From: Ophioderma brevispina
Taxonomy: Eukaryota > Echinodermata > Ophiuroidea > Amphilepidida > Ophiodermatidae
Direction of reading: 5' to 3'
NCBI GenBank assembly: GCA_023653785.1
Contig: JAMKCH010002849.1
Coordinates: 124,001 to 188,000, forward strand
DNA: 64,000 nucleotides
This document shows positions 45,349 to 54,942 of this stretch, piece after piece. The first letter of the stretch is position 1; every line of letters starts with the position of its first letter. Position numbers and translations under genes: made by a program. The notes under the pieces were generated by a model that was given only the letters and a program-made list of their open reading frames with translations, was not told where the DNA came from and did not search any database.

Positions 45349-45900
45349 CACTGAGCATATTAATTAGTCAAAAAACGTGTCTTTTTGACTAATTAAAATT
45401 AGTCATGCAATCAGTTGTTTATTCATTCATAATGTACTTCAATGCTGAAAACATGTTTGCTATGCTGGAGGTATCCGGCCCATATTTCAACTAGTTTTCA
45501 TGAACAAAAATATTTTCATTACCTCTAAATTTACACTGTAAAAGACAAAATTAATGACTGACTAATTTAATGGTCAAATGTTAATGCTAATTAAAGACGA
45601 CTTAGGACTCACAAATGCATAATTAGTTTGTCAAGGCACAAAATGACGAATATAGTAAACAGGTCATTTGCAATTAATTAGTCTTTGGACGAATTTTGTA
45701 ATTAAAAAGTCCTCATTTTTAAGTTGCTAGGAAATATTTGCAATGATGAATTATCCAAAAATCTTTAAAAAAAAAAAAAAAACCATTCTTTTTAAATTCA
45801 ACCATTTAGCATAATTTTGGGGATTCTAAAAAAAATAATGTGCATGACTAATTTTAATTAGTCAAATAAGACACTTTTTTTTACCAATTAAATCTCAGTG
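45349..45900. mobile_element. TA-flanked MITE with long inverted ends (Tc1/mariner type)
   Basis: Left CACTGAGCATATTAATTAG..., CGTGTCTTTTTGACTAATTA, AAATTAGTCATGCA is matched by the inverted right end over about 60 bases. The dinucleotide TA stands at 45347-45348 and 45901-45902. The 552-bp interior holds many ATTAGTC/GACTAAT motifs and no reading frame. TA target and CACTGAG ends suggest Tc1/mariner. Confidence 0.85.
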
Positions 45901-45902
45901 TA

Positions 45903-47680
45903 GCCAATATACAGAAAGTTACACTTTTGCTATACTGCAAGAAAAAATACACACTCGGGTTATTTTGCGATCGTTGTTAGGTTACAATTCCTATTTTATA
46001 TTGCACCAGTCACAATTCACAACTGGAATTTTGATACCCCTAGAACTTCATCATTGTTGTGCGAATTGTATACCCTAGCGGTTGTCCTGCATTTGAAGAT
46101 CTTGTCGTCTTTTGGGAAACGAGCTTTGGTCCCCACCAAAATTCAAGAACCCCCACAGGAATTAAATTTCCAAAGTATCTTAAGTAAATTTTTAAAATAG
46201 AACGTGAATGCCCCAAATCTCTTAAAAGCCGGTAAAAAGAGATACGAGATGCAAAAATTCTCCCCCCCCCCCCGTACCCCATCATACTGAGGAGCTACCA
46301 AGTCAATTTGCGTGGGGGGGGGCCGGGGTTAGACGCGGTAGTAAAGCGGAAAAATATATCTTTGAATACTAGTAGTCCAAGCACTTACTGCATGAATTAT
46401 ATAATTTGTGTATCTGTGAGCTGAAAACCTGAAATATGGCTTTAAAGGACTGGTTTAAAACATTTTGAATCATATATTGTTCGAACATACCCACCCACTC
46501 GAAAAATCACAACCAATAATTCACAACCTTGACATAGGCGCAATTAATCGCCTAATTCTGTCCCTTTTACATAGGTTCCCTATTCCGTTGTACGTGCCCG
46601 ACCGGGTTTATGGGGGTAGAGCAAAAGGGCACGCGAGGCAATTTCCGGTTTCTCCGTCGAGCGGCGTAGCACATATCCAGTGGGTAGAGATCGTGAGTGG
46701 GCAGCGCCATATGAAAGTGAGAGATTTCTTGCCAAAAAGGGGGTAATTCAGTGAGAGGAGAATAAAATGGGGGGAGTCGGTGTGGAATAGATTAAACGGG
46801 GGTATTTTGATGGCTATAGAAAATAATACTGATGTATAATAAATCCCCTACTCTTTTTGTTACACACAAAATACAGGATGGACCAAAACAATAAGGTTCT
46901 GAGCAAAAAAGAGGGATCATTCAGTGTCAGATCCTTAAATCTGGGGCTTTTAGGGCATTGGGTATGATGTGAGGACTTTAAAAAAGGTGGTCATTGGATG
47001 ACAGATTGGTAAAAAAGGGTCTATCGACAGGAGCATGATGCGTGCTAATCATGGTGAGTGCCCCCGGGGGTATACCCCGTGAGGCCGTTCACCACGGCCT
47101 TCAAGGTAAGAAAAGCTATTTTGATGTTTCTAAAGACCATTTAGAAAATAGGGACGTATTAAAATTAGGAATGCCGTATTTGTAGCAAGCCCATGTTGAC
47201 ATTTCCTAGGATCACACACTGGTAAAAATGTTCCTAATTTTACCAGACTTTACCTTTTAAATTACGGTAAACCCCAATTATTCAATAATCTTCACGCTTT
47301 ATTTCCTATACCTAACATCAAATTACAATTTGGAAGCAGAAAAATGTAAAATAAACAGTGGCTAGAAAATATTACTACACATTTTGAAAAAGGGTAGTAT
47401 TTATACGCCGACCGTTGTTATATTTTCCGTAATATTACGTTCTTTTGTAACTTACTTGTTTTTAATGTAAGAATATGAACTAGGAAAATCGTTTTACCAA
47501 TAAAATGTGTTAAATAACGTTATAAGTAACGTCATTTAAAAAATGCAAATCTTATTTTCCCTATCATTTTTAAAAATAGTTTTAAAAACTCTTTTCCTCC
47601 TTTTTGTATTATATTTAGTTTAATTTGAAAAAGTAGTACATACATAAATATTTAATTTTGGCATCTGCTATCAGTAAAGT
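45903..47680. other. Intronic sequence, no recognised content
   Basis: C- and G-runs lie at 46262-46273 and 46315-46324. A plus-strand frame at 46465-46746 is not protein-like by composition or motif. I see nothing else. Confidence 0.35.
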
Positions 47681-47682
47681 TA

Positions 47683-47752
47683 TGTAGTGTAGTGGATAAG
47701 GTTTAGGACTTGTAATCTTAAGGCCCAGGTTCGAATCTATGTAAGGTACATG
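47683..47752 (+). other. Degenerate tRNA-like sequence (tRNA-Thr-like SINE head or tRNA relic)
   Basis: TGTAGTGTAGTGGATAAGG resembles the A-box and D-arm. TTAGGACTTGTAATCTTAA folds as an anticodon arm with loop CTTGTAA (TGT, Thr), and GGTTCGAATC is a perfect B-box. The acceptor and T stems do not pair well, so it is not an intact tRNA gene. A SINE head or tRNA pseudogene is more likely. Confidence 0.45.
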
Positions 47753-48082
47753 TATTAAGTTTATTCATATGATAATTAAGTAATTGGTGACGTGTACATT
47801 ACCATATAAAACAAAGTGTATAAACTGGTTTAAATCATTATTTTTTTCACGCTTTCCCTTTGTTTATTGCCTTTTTTCTTAAAATTGTTTGCCTGAAATA
47901 TAACTTTTTTACAACCATGCGGTAACGTGAATCCAACGTTTGTATGATGGCATAGCTACAACGTGAACATTTGGTAAGAGGGTTGTAATAACGTTTTAAT
48001 TCCCCCTACATTTGTTCTTACGTCCTTGCTGTAAGGAGGGTTAAACCATATTACTTTTCTCGATCTGTTCCTCTTTTTCCCT

Positions 48083-48475
48083 TTTGTAGGGGGAATTCTG
48101 AGGCCATAGTGTACAAAGCAACTGTAAAATCAAATGATGAATCCAAGTCATACATAGGCCTTTCGGGAGGAGCGTTTAAAAGCAGATTTAACAATCACAA
48201 CAAATCGTTCAAACATGATAAGTACGAGAAAGAAACAGAACTATCCAAATACGTATGGAGACTGAATAGGAAACGTTCCCAATATACCATAGAATGGGAA
48301 ATCCTAAAAAATCCAACACCATAACACGATCTGGACAATGCAACTTATGTATTGATGAAAACTACCTATACTTGCAAAGGAAGGACAAATCTGATCAACA
48401 AAAATCAGACTAATATCAAAATGTCCGCCATAATAAGAAAACAGACACTGCAATAAGAATAATGAACACCTTGTC
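48083..48475 (+). pseudogene. Penelope-like element, GIY-YIG endonuclease fragment
   Basis: The plus strand encodes VYKATVKSNDESKSYIGLSG, then FKSRFNNHNKSFKHDKYEKE, TELSKYVWRL and YTIEWEI. This is the GIY-YIG endonuclease that follows the reverse transcriptase in Penelope-like retroelements, with the YIG, the conserved R and the H-N-x-S pattern. After one frameshift near 48322, SGQCNLCIDENYLYLQRKDK and NVRHNKKTD supply the C-x2-C...H zinc motif that ends these proteins. The RT domain is missing upstream. A pyrimidine tract with TTTGTAG directly before 48091 imitates a splice acceptor. Dead, but clearly recognisable. Confidence 0.85.
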
Positions 48476-48634
48476 GGGTTGCCTGAATAAGCGGGAAATG
48501 CATTCCCGTCGCTTCTCTCTGTACGCATGCGTTTACATAACACCCTCAACCACACCGTTCTTGCGTTTTATCTTCACGCACGAACACGCATTTTCCCTCG
48601 TGAATCCAGACAAAACAAAACTACGCTCAGTTGT

Positions 48635-48673
48635 CTGATGAATGCCGTTTAGCATGAACTGCCAGGAAACACA
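48635..48673 (+). ncRNA. Degenerate hammerhead-like motif downstream of the plus-strand Penelope fragment
   Basis: CTGATGA (48635-48641) is followed by a 4-bp hairpin ATGC/GCAT, then GAA. That is the hammerhead core order, but the fourth A of GAAA is C and stem III does not form. It parallels the better motif on the opposite strand at 48888-48934. Almost certainly inactive. Confidence 0.4.
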
Positions 48674-48768
48674 GCTGAAAATTAATGTTTTTAACGAAAT
48701 TGCTACATAGGCTCTACTTTGTTTTAGTATCGAAGCACTCTAACGCTGGAATTGAAATATATTTTCTG

Positions 48769-48866
48769 TTATATATATATATATAATATATATATATATA
48801 TATGATATATATATATATATATATAATTATATATATACTTATATATCTATATATATATATATATAT
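48769..48866. repeat. (TA)n microsatellite between the two Penelope fragments
   Basis: About 98 bases of alternating TA with a few interruptions. Open frames of Y and I on both strands here are by-products. Confidence 0.95.
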
Positions 48867-48887
48867 AAAAGATTTTAAACACAACAC

Positions 48888-48934
48888 GGGGCCACTCGCT
48901 ACTCCGAGTTTCACGTTAGGCGTTCATCAGGCGA
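48888..48934 (-). ncRNA. Hammerhead ribozyme motif of a Penelope-like element
   Basis: On the minus strand CTGATGA (48930-48924) is followed by ACG-CCTAA-CGT (stem II, 3 bp), GAAA, and a perfect 5-bp stem III with a GAGTAG hexaloop (ACTCG/CGAGT, 48909-48894). Short stems of this kind are characteristic of hammerheads in the pseudo-LTRs of Penelope-like elements. Stem I pairs only two bases next to the core. The cleavage-site position reads G where the consensus is A, C or U, so self-cleavage is probably impaired. It lies just 3' of the minus-strand Penelope coding remnant, the expected position. Confidence 0.75.
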
Positions 48935-49895
48935 ATGATCTATTACTGACACTACCACAACGCCACTTATTTTTTTTCTTACACGACAATGGTTTTTCCG
49001 ATATTGCTGCCATGCCTACAATTAGCGATCAATTCGCTTTTCTTGTTAAGCGCTTGTACGTTCAATATTTTCAAATATTTCATCCAACACAGATTGCATA
49101 ACCCAGATTTTCTGGTCTGAGTGTTTGATTTTCTGATGATTTTCCCAAGTGATATTATATTCTTTCCCTTCTTTCCATTAAGTTGCCATATTTGTTTAGA
49201 TACTCTGTTTCTAATTACATACTGGCAGTGCAGAAATGATTTTGTTTATGATTTCTAATCCTATCTTTGAAGCTACCACCCGCCCACCCTGTTATGCCAA
49301 TATATTGTTTGCTCTGATTTTCTGTATTTACAGTAGCCTTGTAATTAGACAAGCATTTTCCCAGAATGGGGCAAGCTGTGCTTTTTCATGCCTTCACGGC
49401 ACTTGCACACTTTTTTTTTTTTCCTCCTGTTCTTCTTCATTTTTGTTGATGCGAGTGTTGTGGGAGATTGTGATTATTGATGCCATAGTTTCATACAACT
49501 TATTAAATATTGACGTGTTTTTATTGAAAATATTATGAAGCTTGCTGCCCTTCGGAAAATGCTTGTTCGCTAGACGAGGAATGTTTTTCCTACATTAGAA
49601 TGTTACATTACAGCTAGATGGCGGTAAAAAACCAAATAGTTCTTCTTTTGCGATTCTTTTTGCGGTTTCTTCTTTGGGTTCTAGTTTGTGCTGTTCCTGT
49701 CTTCTTCGCTTCCATCCATGTCTGTCACTGCCTTCATTGAATTGTATGTTTTTCCTTATATCCCACTGTCCTTTAGAGCTCTGTTGTGTTATTCACTGGA
49801 TGTTTCCTCAAAGATCTTGCTTGCGGTAGATGGAGATTTTCAGAGATCCTTTTTTCCACTGCTTTAGTGGATGTTCCTTACTATAGATAGGGGGT
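48935..49895 (-). pseudogene. Penelope-like element, RT C-terminus plus GIY-YIG endonuclease, decayed
   Basis: Read on the minus strand from 49895: VEKRISENLHLPQARSL, then after frameshifts NVGKTFL and KLHNIFNKNTSIFNKL-like residues (49640-49490), the linker between RT and endonuclease. Then YKATVNTENQSKQYIGITGW and GGSFKDRIRNH (49355-49260), the GIY-YIG core. Next come TEYLNKYGN and YNITWENH, then SGLCNLCWMKYLKILNVQAL and NKKSELIANCRHGS, the zinc-motif C terminus. At least four frame changes and several stops show it is dead. The hammerhead motif follows at 48888-48934. TA microsatellites bound it on both sides. Confidence 0.8.
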
Positions 49896-49917
49896 GGGGT
49901 TTATTGAGCGTTCACAT

Positions 49918-49993
49918 ATACTTATATAATATATATATATTATATATCTAGATATATATATATATATATCTATACTATATATATATATATATC
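49918..49993. repeat. (TA)n microsatellite upstream of the minus-strand Penelope fragment
   Basis: About 75 bases of TATA repeats with interruptions. With 48769-48866 it encloses the minus-strand Penelope remnant and its hammerhead. Confidence 0.95.
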
Positions 49994-50007
49994 GTCAGGC
50001 CTGAATG

Positions 50008-50392
50008 CAAGAACCAACGTAAGTTGCCTTTTGTCGAATTGAATTTTTGGTGAATTTTGAAAGAGGAGGTATTCGCGCATCATTTAAAATATCTGTGAAT
50101 ACTATGAGCGAGTAACAACTTTTAATTGGAAAAAGAATATAACGTATATGCAATGCGCTTTTTTTCCGCTTAATGCACGACCAACATAAGTGACACTTAC
50201 GTTGGTCTGCATTAAACAAACTTTTTTTGTCACCTTACAGTGGCAAGACCAACTTAATGGCACTTACGTTGGTCCTTGCATCTAACAGTTTTGGCCCTTT
50301 TCAAGTGCAAGACCACGTAAGTGGCACGTACGTTTGTCTTGCCACTGAAAATGTGGTTTAATGCAATACCAAATAAGTGCCACTTAACATAG
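50008..50392. repeat. Array of related palindromes (GACCAACGTAAGTG / CACTTACGTTGGTC)
   Basis: Hairpin-forming units occur at about 50173-50211 (ACGACCAACATAAGTG then CACTTACGTTGGTCT), 50239-50281, 50299-50348 and a half-unit at 50362-50386; a half-site also lies at 50008-50025. Arms are 14-20 bases and mostly begin in GCAAGACC. The open frame on the minus strand is repeat-derived. Confidence 0.8.
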
Positions 50393-50400
50393 GGTCTGTA

Positions 50401-51457
50401 CAAGCCTGTCCAAAAAAAATGGTACATATCAAAAACCCCGTTTTTTTTAATATTATATCTCACATAAGTAAGTTTTTTTGTATATCACATTCAGAGAAAA
50501 AGATCAGGCTTTCCAGGATTTTTTGTTTCATCTCAATGGCTTATTTCAATGAGAGATAACTCCAGTTTACTGCGGAACACAAAAATCGAGTTTGTGCCAC
50601 TTTCTGGTGAGTGAAAACGGTGAACGAATTAGTTGAACATAGTGTTCACACTTGAACGGATATGAAATTCTTTAAAAGAATTAACTTCATAAAGAAAGTC
50701 TAAAAGATTCCAAAACAGTTACGTAATGGTGGAAGTTATGCTCCGTAAGTTCTGGCTTTAAGATAAAGTGAATAACATTCGACATACTGTTTGTCAGAAG
50801 AGAAACATGAGCGTACAGCCGGCGTACAGCAACCTGGAGGACAGAGTTTCTGTGGTCTTGAAGTATAATGAAAAGCAAATTCATACCACCACTTGATACT
50901 TTTGCTTCCAATTCAAATTTATTGACTTCAACAAGTAGTAAAAACGCACAAAGATAGTGCAATATTTTAAAACGTTTTAATTTTTGGTGCACATAGCATT
51001 CCTTTGGACATGATTTTAACAGATACCAATCTTGCTAATAAAAGCTCCATTTCATTGACGTGCAATAAATATTTGTATTGTTTGTTATTTATGAAAAGAA
51101 GATATTTATCATTGAACTGATTATGTTGACTAGTAAAATTGTGTCGATAAGAATAGACTTCCTTTTTGACTAATGTACTGTGTTGTTTCTTTTGTTAAAG
51201 TTGCAATCTTTTGTGAGCATGGCATAGCTGGCCGCGAACAACTCCGCCCATGCATAAAAGTGGCACAAAATCAATTTTGATATAGCTCACTAAATTGATT
51301 ATATCTCTGGATTGACAAAAGCAAATGAGAGAAACAAACACCTTGGGAAAGCCTGGTGTTTTTTCTTTAATATTATGTCAAGGAAGAATGACTTATTATG
51401 AAATTTCATATTTAACCATTTTTTTTCTGATTGTACCATTTTTTTTGAGACAGGCTG
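50401..51457. mobile_element. Mariner-like non-autonomous element with inverted ends of about 150 bp
   Basis: The left end CAAGCCTGTCCAAAAAAAAT followed by GGTACA, and the inverted right end CAGCCTGTCTCAAAAAAAAT followed by GGTACAA, are partners. TA flanks both (50399-50400, 51458-51459). Inverted similarity continues inward through AGGCTTTCC, TTTGTTTC and GAGAGATA blocks. The 101-residue minus-strand frame at 50687-50992 lies inside and lacks transposase motifs such as a D34D catalytic block. Confidence 0.75.
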
Positions 51458-51459
51458 TA

Positions 51460-53100
51460 TTAACAAGAAAATATTGATTTCACTTACGTTCTCGTCTTTT
51501 TAAATAAAAACAGAAAACAGGTGTGAACATCCCTGACAGACTTTTCCGTGGATTAGCATGGTTTTTTTTCGACACCAATTAAGTACTTCAAGCTTGTAGT
51601 GAGATATATGATCTGGCAAGTGAAGTATGGATTAGCCGGGATTAGCACATATACCATAGCAATGGTTGTGAGATGATGACAACATCTTTTCAAGTTTGGT
51701 AATGCTGGCAGTAATGTTCAGCATCCTTGTTCCAGAAATTGCTACAAACTGATGACAAACAACTCTTCCTGTTTTTACAGAATGTAAACATCGAAATTGT
51801 TTTCAAACTCGTGGAAGTGATTTCAGTCAATCAGGGGGTCACGCCAACATGCGTTATTTTCTTGTACACGAGAAGACAATACAATCGCTGTGACCTCAAT
51901 AGCTGGTCGAAAACGCTCTGGAAAATGTCCTGATTTGAGGTCCAAAATACCTGAATTCATTATAAAATCATGTATAATTGTTGCGGAATGTCAACTACAT
52001 ATCTAAGTTGGTCTAATATGACTTGAACGGGTGTTTGGGGGTTAAAAACAACGAATTAAAAGCGACGAATTTTAAGTTTTGAAAAAGCGTGGTCTCTGAA
52101 GTTATAAAAATCCCACAAAATTTTAAAGCATCCCAAATCATTAATTGAATTGTGTACTACAAAAAAGTCTGTGTACGTGTTACTCTATCTCTTTTAAGAA
52201 AGCGAAGACCACGGAAAATGTATAATCTTACATTTACTGGCATCAAGGAATGCCAATTTAACCATGCTATAACGTGGGCCCGGTTTCCATCGATTTTAAC
52301 TGCAGACGTGTGCAGGGAATGTGGACAATGGCAAGGTCGTTTGCCTATTGTATTTGTGAAAGCCCGTGTAAATTACCCTGTCCAACAATTTTTAGTGTGA
52401 ACAATAGTACTTGGGTGACCTGCCGACTAACTGATTTCAGTAAGGGTCCTTTTCATTATGTCAATTTTTTCTTGCCATTATGTCCCTTCAAGGGTCAAAT
52501 GCACATATACGCCCAGCGTATATATATGGCGCTAGAAATGGCGGGTTTTGTAAGACACCCCTTTTTTCTCCATTCCTATGGGATTTACACACAATAAACG
52601 TGTATTTGTGAGAATGTACAATATCATGTTGTCTTTGTCAACTTAATAAATGTTACATTTTCTTGAATATTTCAAGTACGAATTGATCAATGAATTTATT
52701 TATACCAATGTGCCAACTCACATGACAAATCCAAACACCAATCCACCTGTTGCAGAACAAGAAAAAAAATCTTCCCATTGTTTAGGATATTGCTAAGAGT
52801 TTGGTCCCTTATTGGTATAGCCGTTATACCTGGATTACAGTAGTAGTGTTGAAAACCCTTTTCATTTACACATTCGGATTAATTGGGTGAGATTATATGT
52901 GAACATTAATTCCTTTTGAGGATTAATAAAGGATATTATGACTATTCATATATCAAATAAACAAGATAGCAAGGGTCATCATTACTTTCATAATGATATA
53001 CCCCGTATATCGTACATTAACGAAATATCTTGCTTAACTGTATAAATCCCATTGGAATGAAGGAAAAAGAGGTGTGCTTACAAAATTGGTCATATCTGGC
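51460..53100. other. Intronic sequence with no recognised gene
   Basis: Two overlapping plus-strand frames at 52152-52597 (82 and 107 residues, the second Cys-containing) have no domain I can name and no paired splice sites. I leave them unassigned. Confidence 0.35.
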
Positions 53101-53300
53101 TTATTTTTCAGTTTTTTTTTTTTTTTTTTTTCATTTTTTCAACACTTGGAAGCATATTAGATTTGCTTTGTTAAAACAATAACAAATCTATTATTCAGTG
53201 ATTTTATCAAGGTCAAGGTCATCTGCAATCCTTGCACAATTTTTTTGATTCACGTAGTATTATATTAACAAAAAATAGTTTGTTTTTGTCCAAGATAATA
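53101..53300 (+). repeat. Dispersed direct repeat, copy 1
   Basis: TTCATTTTTTCAACACTTGG, AAGCATATTAGATTTGC, CAAGGTCAAGGTCATCTGCA and ATCCTTGCACAATTTTTTTG recur in order at 59655-59800. A T-run precedes this copy. Confidence 0.7.
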
Positions 53301-53737
53301 CATGTTGACATTTGGCATAGTACACTAGTTGGCATCATATTTAGTGAACTCGGTCTTTTCCCAATGAGAAAGTGTGCGCATTTTCAAGGTTAGATAAAGG
53401 TTGATCAACCTGGCATGCCATAGTTAAGAAACCAACGCGTCACGTAGGCATTAGTCAGACTCACAGGTGCATGGAAACAACTTTCCAGACTACTGATAAT
53501 TAGTGTGTATTTATAGTTCCCAAACAACCACTATATAGAATGGTGGTAAACAATTTTTTACCTGTACAAAAATGGACTATCTTGAACCGCGTACGTGCTT
53601 TGATTTCTTAATGTCATTAATCAAAAAAAAAGGGGGAAAGGGTCCAAGGATATACTTTTCGACTCGTATTTTTTGTACTTGTCAATCTTTTAGATAACGC
53701 AACTTTTAAAGAAAACAAATATCAAATCTATCGCCCC

Positions 53738-53990
53738 CAGGGGCGGATTTAGAGGGGGGCGCCTCCGGCGCGCGCCCCCTCTATTTTTTACAGATCACAA
53801 GGCGCCGGGCGCGGCATAGAGCGCTAGGAGCACTGTAAATCTATAAAAATGACTTTGGGTCACACAGGAGCCCTTTAGATCTATAAGATGACCGGTACAG
53901 GACACAGCGGCGGATAGAGCTAGCTTTGTGGGCGCCCTGAAAATTTGGCGCCCCCTCTATTGAGAATCATGGATCCCCCCTGGCCCCGTT
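53738..53990 (+). mobile_element. hAT-type MITE remnant (CAGGGGCGGATTTAGAGGGG)
   Basis: CAGGGGCGGATTTAGAGGGG is a characteristic hAT end. A second related phrase CAGCGGCGGATAGAGC occurs at 53903, and GGCGCCCC..CTCTATT appears twice. No inverted partner end is seen, so it may be tandem or truncated. Confidence 0.5.
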
Positions 53991-54596
53991 AATTAGATAA
54001 TAGTGAAGGTCCCATATGCAACCACCTTTTCCACCAAAAGGAGTGAGTAAAGTAATTAAAGTAAATAAGTATTGACTATTTTTCCAGTTTATGTAGTGAC
54101 ATATTCATGTATTATAAAATAAATAACAACATAAAATTCAGTAAACACTTTACCACCGCAGAAAATGCCACAAAAAAATATGACCTATTAAAATGCTTTG
54201 GGAACTTTTGAGGACACATAATAGATTCGTTCATTCCACATATATAATTTTTTGGAAATGTAGGCCGTGTTAATTTTGTTTTTCTTGTGCTCTAGTCACA
54301 ACCTGGGCTCCATTGAAAACATGGCCCTTTGGGCCATTTGGCCTAAATCAAAATGCATTGCCTGCAATCTTGTACACCATTGGTTTAATGGTTTTTTTAA
54401 TGTCTTTTATCCTCCTTACAAAATGACAGCCTGACTGTGACAGATGTACCCATTTCAAAAGTACTCTAGGTAAATTACTTGACATTGCTTGACGGATATA
54501 AATTAAACCCCGAATTCAACTATGCCTGGCAGACTGAAAAATCGAAACTGTGTTTTTCTCAGGAGTCCACCTAAATGTTGTCACAGCTATGGATCA

Positions 54597-54942
54597 TTAA
54601 AAAGACACTATCAGTGGTTCATAAGAATGAGTAAAAAATATTTGGAAATTGGCAGGGATAGCTTAAAGTGAAGGCTTATATGTAGAATCCTGATAAAGTA
54701 CTTTTTACACCTAAAGATTTGAAAGAAAAGGAAGAACACGGCATGTTCAAGATAGGAATCTCCATTCAATACGTGTTGTGGTCAGGTGTACGAGGTAATC
54801 AATAAAAATCCGATTATGTACTATTAGTTTGCTTCTGGTCTTATCAGTTGTAGGATGGAAGGATACCGTTACTTGTACAGAAACAAAAATCTTCAATTAA
54901 TTTCCGATTCTGATTTAGCAAATCATGATAGTGCCTTTAAGT
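54597..54942 (-). repeat. ACTATCAGTG repeat family, inverted copy
   Basis: Left AAAAAGACACTATCAGTGG and right GATAGTGCCTTTAA are inverted partners with TTAA-like flanks. The reverse complement of the interior (ATAAGACCAGAAGCA, CCACAACACG, ATCTTGAACA, TTCTTCCTTTTCT) aligns with 27243-27584. The hAT insertion site seen in the 38.5-kb copy is empty here too. Confidence 0.65.

Noticed and set aside
47683..47752. Intact tRNA-Thr gene
   Set aside because: The A-box, B-box and anticodon arm are recognisable, but the acceptor and T stems do not pair. It is reported only as a tRNA-like relic.
50687..50992. 101-residue minus-strand frame, tested as another FAMeT-like exon or a mariner transposase
   Set aside because: No phase-1 splice pair fits the gene model, and no DDE/D catalytic pattern is seen. 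It lies inside the TA-flanked element.
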